Positions 5,207-8,550 of a DNA stretch of 8,550 nucleotides are shown here, in pieces; the stretch's first letter is position 1; the number at the start of each line of letters is the position of its first letter. The notes below the pieces were generated by a model. It was not told where the DNA came from. It ran no database searches and was given only the letters and a program-made list of their open reading frames with translations. The translations under genes were made by a program, and so were the position numbers. The stretch is from Candidatus Zipacnadia bacterium. Its GTDB lineage: Bacteria; Armatimonadota; Zipacnadia; Zipacnadales; UBA5352. The stretch lies in contig JALGUI010000106.1 of NCBI GenBank assembly GCA_029820915.1, positions 441 through 8,990 on the forward strand, in the 5' to 3' direction.

Positions 5207-6101
5207 GAAGGGACTCGGACGCGGTCTCAGCGAGTTGATCTCCGGAGAGGCCCTGGCGCGCAGCCGTGCCGTGCTCGAGGTACACGTGGACAAGCTGGAG
5301 CCCAACCCCTTTCAGCCCCGTCAGGGGCTGGACGACGAGTCTCTCGAGGAGCTCACCCTGTCGATCGAGACCCACGGGGTGGTCCAGCCGGTGATCGTCA
5401 GGCCAACTGAGGAGCTGGAGGTGTATCAGATCATCGCGGGGGAGCGGCGCTGGCGGGCCGCGGCGCGCGCGGGGCTGCAGACCATCCCCTGCATCGTCCA
5501 GGAGGCCGACGACGAGAAGACACTGGAGCTCGCGCTTGTCGAGAACCTCCAGCGGGACGACCTCGGCCCGCTGGAGACCGCGCACGCTCTGCGCTACCTG
5601 GTGCAGGAGTTCGGTCTGACCCAGGAGCAACTCTCTGAGCAGCTCGGGCGCAGCCGCTCAACCATTGCCAACATGCTGCGCCTGCTCGATCTGCCCGAGC
5701 CGGTCAAGCAGGCCCTGGCCGAACGCCGCATCAGTCAGGGGCACGCGAGGGCGCTCCTGTCCCTGTCTGCCGAGCCTGAGCGCATGATAGCCCTGCTCGA
5801 GCGCATCGAGGCGGACGATCTGACGGTCCGTCACACGGAGGCGCTTGCCCGGGACGCAGATGAGCCGGACGCGGACCAGGAGGCGGGGGAGGAGCCGCCG
5901 CCGGCGCCTCAGCCCACGGACCCGCACGTCGAGGAGGTCAAGCGACGGCTCCGCGACCAACTGGGGACCAAGGTCACGGTTCTTCCGCGCGCGAAGGGCG
6001 GCGGGACCATTCACATCACGTATCACGACGTCGAGGATCTCGATCGCATTCTCTCGCTCATTGCGCCCGGGGGCCCGCGATCGTACACCACACTCGAGTA
6101 G
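5199..6101 (+). CDS. parB: Chromosome-partitioning CTPase ParB (Spo0J)
   Basis: A 300-residue ParB with all expected parts. The N-terminal KGLGRGLSELI (4-14) is the ParA-stimulating peptide. The ParB/Srx CTP-binding domain includes PNPFQPR (35-41), HGVVQPVIVRP (59-69), the C-box GERRWRAAARAG (81-92) and ENLQRDDLGPLE (115-126). The helix-turn-helix domain at about 138-170 (LTQEQLSEQLGRSRSTIANM) reads parS, with ISQGHARALLSL (178-189) after it. An acidic, Pro-rich linker (about 215-242) leads to a C-terminal dimerisation domain (about 243-286). It binds the three parS sites at 3603-3733, forms a CTP-dependent sliding clamp, and recruits ParA and probably SMC. ATG 5199 has GGGAGGT (5184-5190) eight bases upstream, inside parA. 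Length and motif order are normal. Confidence 0.96.
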   Translation: MRKKGLGRGLSELISGEALARSRAVLEVHVDKLEPNPFQPRQGLDDESLEELTLSIETHGVVQPVIVRPTEELEVYQIIAGERRWRAAARAGLQTIPCIVQEADDEKTLELALVENLQRDDLGPLETAHALRYLVQEFGLTQEQLSEQLGRSRSTIANMLRLLDLPEPVKQALAERRISQGHARALLSLSAEPERMIALLERIEADDLTVRHTEALARDADEPDADQEAGEEPPPAPQPTDPHVEEVKRRLRDQLGTKVTVLPRAKGGGTIHITYHDVEDLDRILSLIAPGGPRSYTTLE

Positions 6102-6289
6102 TGCGCCGCGTTAACACTACAGGCACAACCGCGACAAGTAAGTTACAACCGCATAATGCGTAAGGCTATTACGCCCCCTCCGCGAGTTGCCGCCGCGAAG
6201 GCAGCCATCATTCGCCACGCGTAGGTGTTGCGGACTCCGCGTTGCAGCTCCGTCCAGGTGCGTCACAAGGGCGCGGGAGGATCGAGCCG
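6102..6289. promoter_or_regulatory. parB-nitrilase intergenic region with AT-rich patch
   Basis: These 188 bases hold the most AT-rich stretch in this half of the window (about 6110-6172). It contains a short perfect palindrome CGCATAATGCG (6150-6160) whose middle CATAAT is one base from a sigma-70 -10 box, and TTACAA (6143-6148) 18 bases before TATTAC (6167-6172). Either could belong to a promoter for the hydrolase gene, but no convincing -35/-10 pair is present. No terminator hairpin with a T-run was seen after parB. Confidence 0.3.
6275..6281 (+). promoter_or_regulatory. Ribosome-binding site fixing the hydrolase GTG start
   Basis: GGGAGGA sits eight bases before GTG 6290. It supports that start over the in-frame TTG at 6242, which would place 16 unconserved residues in front of the first beta strand. 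Confidence 0.8.
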
Positions 6290-7246
6290 GTGAGAGACAT
6301 CCGCATCGGTGCGGCACAGTTCGAGAACTCGAACGGCGACAAGGAGCGCAACCTCGCTGTCATGCGCGAGCTAACGGCGAGGGCGGTCGAGGTCGGGGCT
6401 GAAGTCGTGAGCTTCCACGAAGGATGCATTCCGGCATACACCTTCGTGCGCAACCTGTCACGCCAGCAGATCATCGACCTGGCCGAGCCGATACCCGACG
6501 GGCCGAGCACGCGGGCGCTGGTCGCGATGGCCGGCGACTTCGGCGTGACGCTGCTCGCGGGTCTGGTGGAGCTAGGCGGGGACGATGCGCTCTACAACGC
6601 GTACGTCTGCGTCAACGGGGATGGGTTAGTCGCGAAGCACCGGAAGCTGCACGCCTTCATCAGCCCTCACCTGACGAGCGGCGACGACTACACCGTCTTC
6701 GACCTCGACGGTGTCACCTGCGGAATCCTGACGTGCTTCGACAACAACCTCGTTGAGAACGTGCGCATCACCGCGCTCATGGGCGCCGAGCTCATCTTCA
6801 TGCCGCACGTCACCTGCTGCCTGCCATCCGCCATGCCCGGTCGCGGCCTGGTGGACCCGGCGCTGTGGGAGAGCCGTGAGCGCGACCCGGTGCCGCTGAT
6901 CCAGGAGTTCATGGGGCCGAAGGGGCGCGAGTGGCTGATGCGGTGGCTGCCCACGCGGGCGTACGAGAACGGTGTCTACGCGGTCTTCACCAACCCGGTC
7001 GGGATGGACGACGACCAGGTCCGCAACGGCAACGCCATGATCATCGACCCGCACGGGGAGATCATCGCCGAGTGCAACACGCTGGGCGATGACGTGGTGG
7101 TGGGCCTGTGTACACCGGAGAAGATCGAGGTCTCATCGGGGCGGCGCTACCTGCGCGCCCGGCGGCCGGAGCTCTACGGACCGCTTGTCCAGGAGACGGG
7201 GGAGAGGCCCGTCATCGACTCGGGCTGGGGGGTCGTGAAGGAGTAG
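6290..7246 (+). CDS. Nitrilase-superfamily carbon-nitrogen hydrolase
   Basis: A 318-residue cytoplasmic hydrolase of the nitrilase (CN-hydrolase) superfamily, which cleaves amides or N-carbamoyl groups through a Glu-Lys-Cys triad. All three residues are visible: Glu44 in SFHEGCIPAY (41-50), Lys119 in KHRKLHAF (116-123), and nucleophile Cys149 in GILTCFDNNLVEN (145-157), with Glu156 in the position of the frequent additional Glu. PTRAYENGVYAVFTNPVG (221-238) and GNAMIIDPHGEIIAE (247-261) are the late conserved strands. The segment between Cys149 and RAYEN is about 30 residues longer than in simple N-carbamylase-like members, with an insertion at about 178-215 rich in Pro, Arg and Glu. Amidase or N-carbamoyl-amine hydrolase activity is likelier than true nitrilase activity, but the substrate cannot be assigned. 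The gene is 188 bases from parB and appears to be a separate unit. Confidence 0.88.
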   Translation: MRDIRIGAAQFENSNGDKERNLAVMRELTARAVEVGAEVVSFHEGCIPAYTFVRNLSRQQIIDLAEPIPDGPSTRALVAMAGDFGVTLLAGLVELGGDDALYNAYVCVNGDGLVAKHRKLHAFISPHLTSGDDYTVFDLDGVTCGILTCFDNNLVENVRITALMGAELIFMPHVTCCLPSAMPGRGLVDPALWESRERDPVPLIQEFMGPKGREWLMRWLPTRAYENGVYAVFTNPVGMDDDQVRNGNAMIIDPHGEIIAECNTLGDDVVVGLCTPEKIEVSSGRRYLRARRPELYGPLVQETGERPVIDSGWGVVKE

Positions 7247-7299
7247 CTACAGGCGGCCGCTAACGGCTGACCACAACGGTCGATGAAGCCAAGGGGCGC

Positions 7300-8346
7300 T
7301 TACTCTGGCGGGGACCCGACCGAGGGCGGCGCGGCGGGGTCAGCCGCGGTCATCGGGCCCTCGACGGTGAAGCCTGACGTGGCGAGCTCCTCGTCCTCGT
7401 CGCCCAAGTGGACGCTGACGCGGTACTCCCCCGCAGGCAGTTCCTCGCCTTCACCGACCTCGAGCCAGGCCTGCCCCCGTCCCTCCGCCGCGGACACCGG
7501 CAGTTCGGCGCGCGCCCGCTCAAGCTCCGTGTCCGCGAAGTGCCATCGCACGGTCAGCACGGCGCCCGGCGGCACGCCGGCGTACTCGAAGGCGGCGTAG
7601 ATCCGGCCGCTATCGGCCTCGAAGGTCGTGGTCGCCCCAACCGGCTTTCCGTCCTCGCCGACCCCCATCGCGGTGTTAAGGCTGCGCACCAACGGTGGGC
7701 CCTCGGGCTCCCCCCCGCCCTGCAGGATCTTGGCGGCGCGCGGCAGCGCCACGAAGCTGGCCTGCGCGATCACGTCCGGCTGGGACGGGCTGGTCATCTC
7801 GACCACATCAGCCCCTTCATCGCTCTCCGCGGGGACGATCGAGAAGCGCCCGCTGGCGTGCTCGGCGTCGCGGTCGGGCTGGTGGTCGCGCAAGGGCAGT
7901 TCGCCCAGGTCCCTGCCGTCGTACGACCAGCGCGCCGACAACGGCGCGTCGGGCGAGACGCGGCTGAGTTCGTAGAAGCAGTAGATGACGTCCGCCTCCG
8001 CGGACAGGATTTCCGGCGTCTGCTCAGGGCGCTCGGGAGTGGGGGAGAAGGTCAGCCGTGTGAGGTAGCTCTCCACGGGGGCCGCCATATCCGGCCCACG
8101 CGCGGGCTCGCCCTCGTTGCCGCCGCCGCGCCCGATCACGAGGGCCACGCCCGCGCCCAACAGCGCGCCGAGCAGCGCGAGCACGCAGCCGATGGTCCGC
8201 GACCGCCGCCGCCGTCCGGGCGGCCGGGGCCGATCGCGGGCGCCTGCCTCCTCCTCGTCAGCCTCGACCGGCGGGATCTCGCCAATGATCCCCTGGTCGC
8301 TCTCCTGCCCCGTGTCCTCGTCTTCAGGTGGCGGCTGATCTGCCAT
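7300..8346 (-). CDS. Single-pass membrane-anchored protein with two repeated beta-rich extracytoplasmic domains
   Basis: A 348-residue protein of unknown function. Residues 1-44 are acidic and Pro-rich (cytoplasmic), followed by the basic stop GRRRRSR (44-50) and one membrane helix (about 51-72, TIGCVLALLGALLGAGVALV), giving an N-in, C-out topology. Outside, after a flexible linker, are two similar beta-rich units: about 95-203 (VIYCFYELSRVSPDAPLSARW, 120-140, shown in part) and about 222-330 (IYAAFEYAGVPPGAVLTVRW, 249-268). Each ends in a short strand, ASFVAL and SGFTVEG. The second has the common Ig-like closing pattern PAGEYRVSVHLG (304-315). The tail 331-348 is Pro/Ala-rich. No enzyme motif is seen, so a sensory, adhesive or scaffolding role is possible. 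ATG 8346 is the only available start, since an in-frame TAG lies just upstream. AGGAG (complement of 8362-8366) is 15 bases before it, unusually far. The gene converges with the nitrilase gene, with 53 bases between stops. Confidence 0.75.
   Translation of the reverse strand: MADQPPPEDEDTGQESDQGIIGEIPPVEADEEEAGARDRPRPPGRRRRSRTIGCVLALLGALLGAGVALVIGRGGGNEGEPARGPDMAAPVESYLTRLTFSPTPERPEQTPEILSAEADVIYCFYELSRVSPDAPLSARWSYDGRDLGELPLRDHQPDRDAEHASGRFSIVPAESDEGADVVEMTSPSQPDVIAQASFVALPRAAKILQGGGEPEGPPLVRSLNTAMGVGEDGKPVGATTTFEADSGRIYAAFEYAGVPPGAVLTVRWHFADTELERARAELPVSAAEGRGQAWLEVGEGEELPAGEYRVSVHLGDEDEELATSGFTVEGPMTAADPAAPPSVGSPPE
7357..7683 (-). repeat. Second copy of the duplicated extracytoplasmic domain (coding)
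   Basis: Encodes residues about 222-330 of the membrane protein. It aligns end to end by eye with residues 95-203 encoded at 7738-8064: IYAAFEYAGVPPG matches IYCFYELSRVSPD, LTVRWHF matches LSARWSY, and the closing SGFTV matches ASFVA. The DNA of the two copies has diverged, so the duplication is old and is visible only at protein level. Confidence 0.55.
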
Positions 8347-8453
8347 AACGCGACTTACACACTCCTAGTAGCTTGCATCCCACTCGGTCCCCTATCCCGG
8401 ACCATTCGTCCACAATCTCGTCCCAATCGCGAGACGCATGTCGGGCTGGAACC

Positions 8454-8479
8454 TGAGAGCGCGCGGGGGCGCGCTCTCA
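8454..8479. repeat. GC-rich hairpin 1 (11-bp perfect stem)
   Basis: TGAGAGCGCGC (8454-8464) pairs perfectly with GCGCGCTCTCA (8469-8479) around a GGGG loop. No T-run follows on either strand, so it is not a standard intrinsic terminator. It sits about 108 bases upstream of the start of the - strand membrane-protein gene. Confidence 0.7.
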
Positions 8480-8519
8480 CCTGCGCCTGATCCCGCCTCC
8501 AAGCGGGATCAGACGCAGG
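8480..8519. repeat. Hairpin 2 (16 pairs with one mismatch)
   Basis: CCTGCG (8480-8485) and CTGATCCCGC (8487-8496) pair with GCGGGATCAG (8503-8512) and CGCAGG (8514-8519), with a single C/A mismatch and a six-base loop. It directly abuts hairpin 1, giving two strong stem-loops back to back. It could end a leftward transcript from a gene beyond the right edge, or be a dispersed intergenic repeat. Confidence 0.75.
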
Positions 8520-8550
8520 CCGACCTACGCGAATAATGCGGGCTAGAGAC

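Noticed and set aside
5278..5293. CACGTG core inside parB as a fourth parS site
   Set aside because: Only about 10 of 16 positions match the consensus, and both arms are degraded.
6242..6289. TTG 6242 as the nitrilase-superfamily gene start
   Set aside because: The added residues are unlike the family, and GTG 6290 has a strong ribosome-binding site.
8406..8414. TCGTCCACA as a DnaA box
   Set aside because: Two mismatches to TTATCCACA, isolated, and far from the other boxes.
1..8550. CRISPR array, insertion sequence, tRNA or rRNA
   Set aside because: No regularly spaced direct repeats beyond the parS units, no transposase or terminal inverted repeats, and no recognisable tRNA or rRNA segments were seen by eye.

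Overview
The window comes from a GC-rich bacterial chromosome. The organism cannot be named from it. The mix of a GHL6/GH42M-type glycoside hydrolase, a nitrilase-superfamily amidohydrolase and an acidic membrane-anchored beta protein would fit an uncultured environmental lineage such as Armatimonadota, Planctomycetota or Chloroflexota, but that is a guess. The most informative part is the middle: three parS-type centromere sites, an rsmG-like gene, parA and parB, next to a 1.2 kb gene-free stretch with DnaA-box-like motifs. This is the usual neighbourhood of a bacterial replication origin, although no dnaA, dnaN, mnmG, yidC or rpmH lies in view.

Layout: 1-291, no gene I can defend. 292-2376 (+), a 694-residue putative glycoside hydrolase. 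2377-3600, a C-rich, apparently non-coding stretch with two copies of a DnaA-box-containing motif. 3601-3733, three parS sites spaced 57 and 58 bp, two of them inside a degenerate tandem repeat. 3747-4349 (+), a divergent RsmG-like methyltransferase. 4350-4429, a short gap with a perfect 10-bp inverted repeat and a third copy of the DnaA-box motif. 4430-5206 (+) parA and 5199-6101 (+) parB, overlapping by 8 bp. 6290-7246 (+), a nitrilase-superfamily hydrolase. 7300-8346 (-), a single-pass membrane protein with a duplicated extracytoplasmic domain. 8454-8519, two adjacent strong hairpins.

How it fits together: ParB should load on the three parS sites next to its own operon and spread, and ParA (a deviant Walker-A ATPase) should act on the ParB-parS complex to segregate the origin region. 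Base composition agrees with an origin here. Hand counts of 60-base lines show the + strand C-rich on the left (for example 12 G/29 C at 361-420, 13/30 at 2521-2580, 10/29 at 3061-3120) and G-rich on the right (23/11 at 3661-3720, 28/14 at 5401-5460, 28/16 at 6901-6960), whether the sequence is coding or not. The switch falls at about 3480-3660, just at the parS cluster. The flanking hydrolase, nitrilase and membrane protein genes show no visible functional link to the partition genes.
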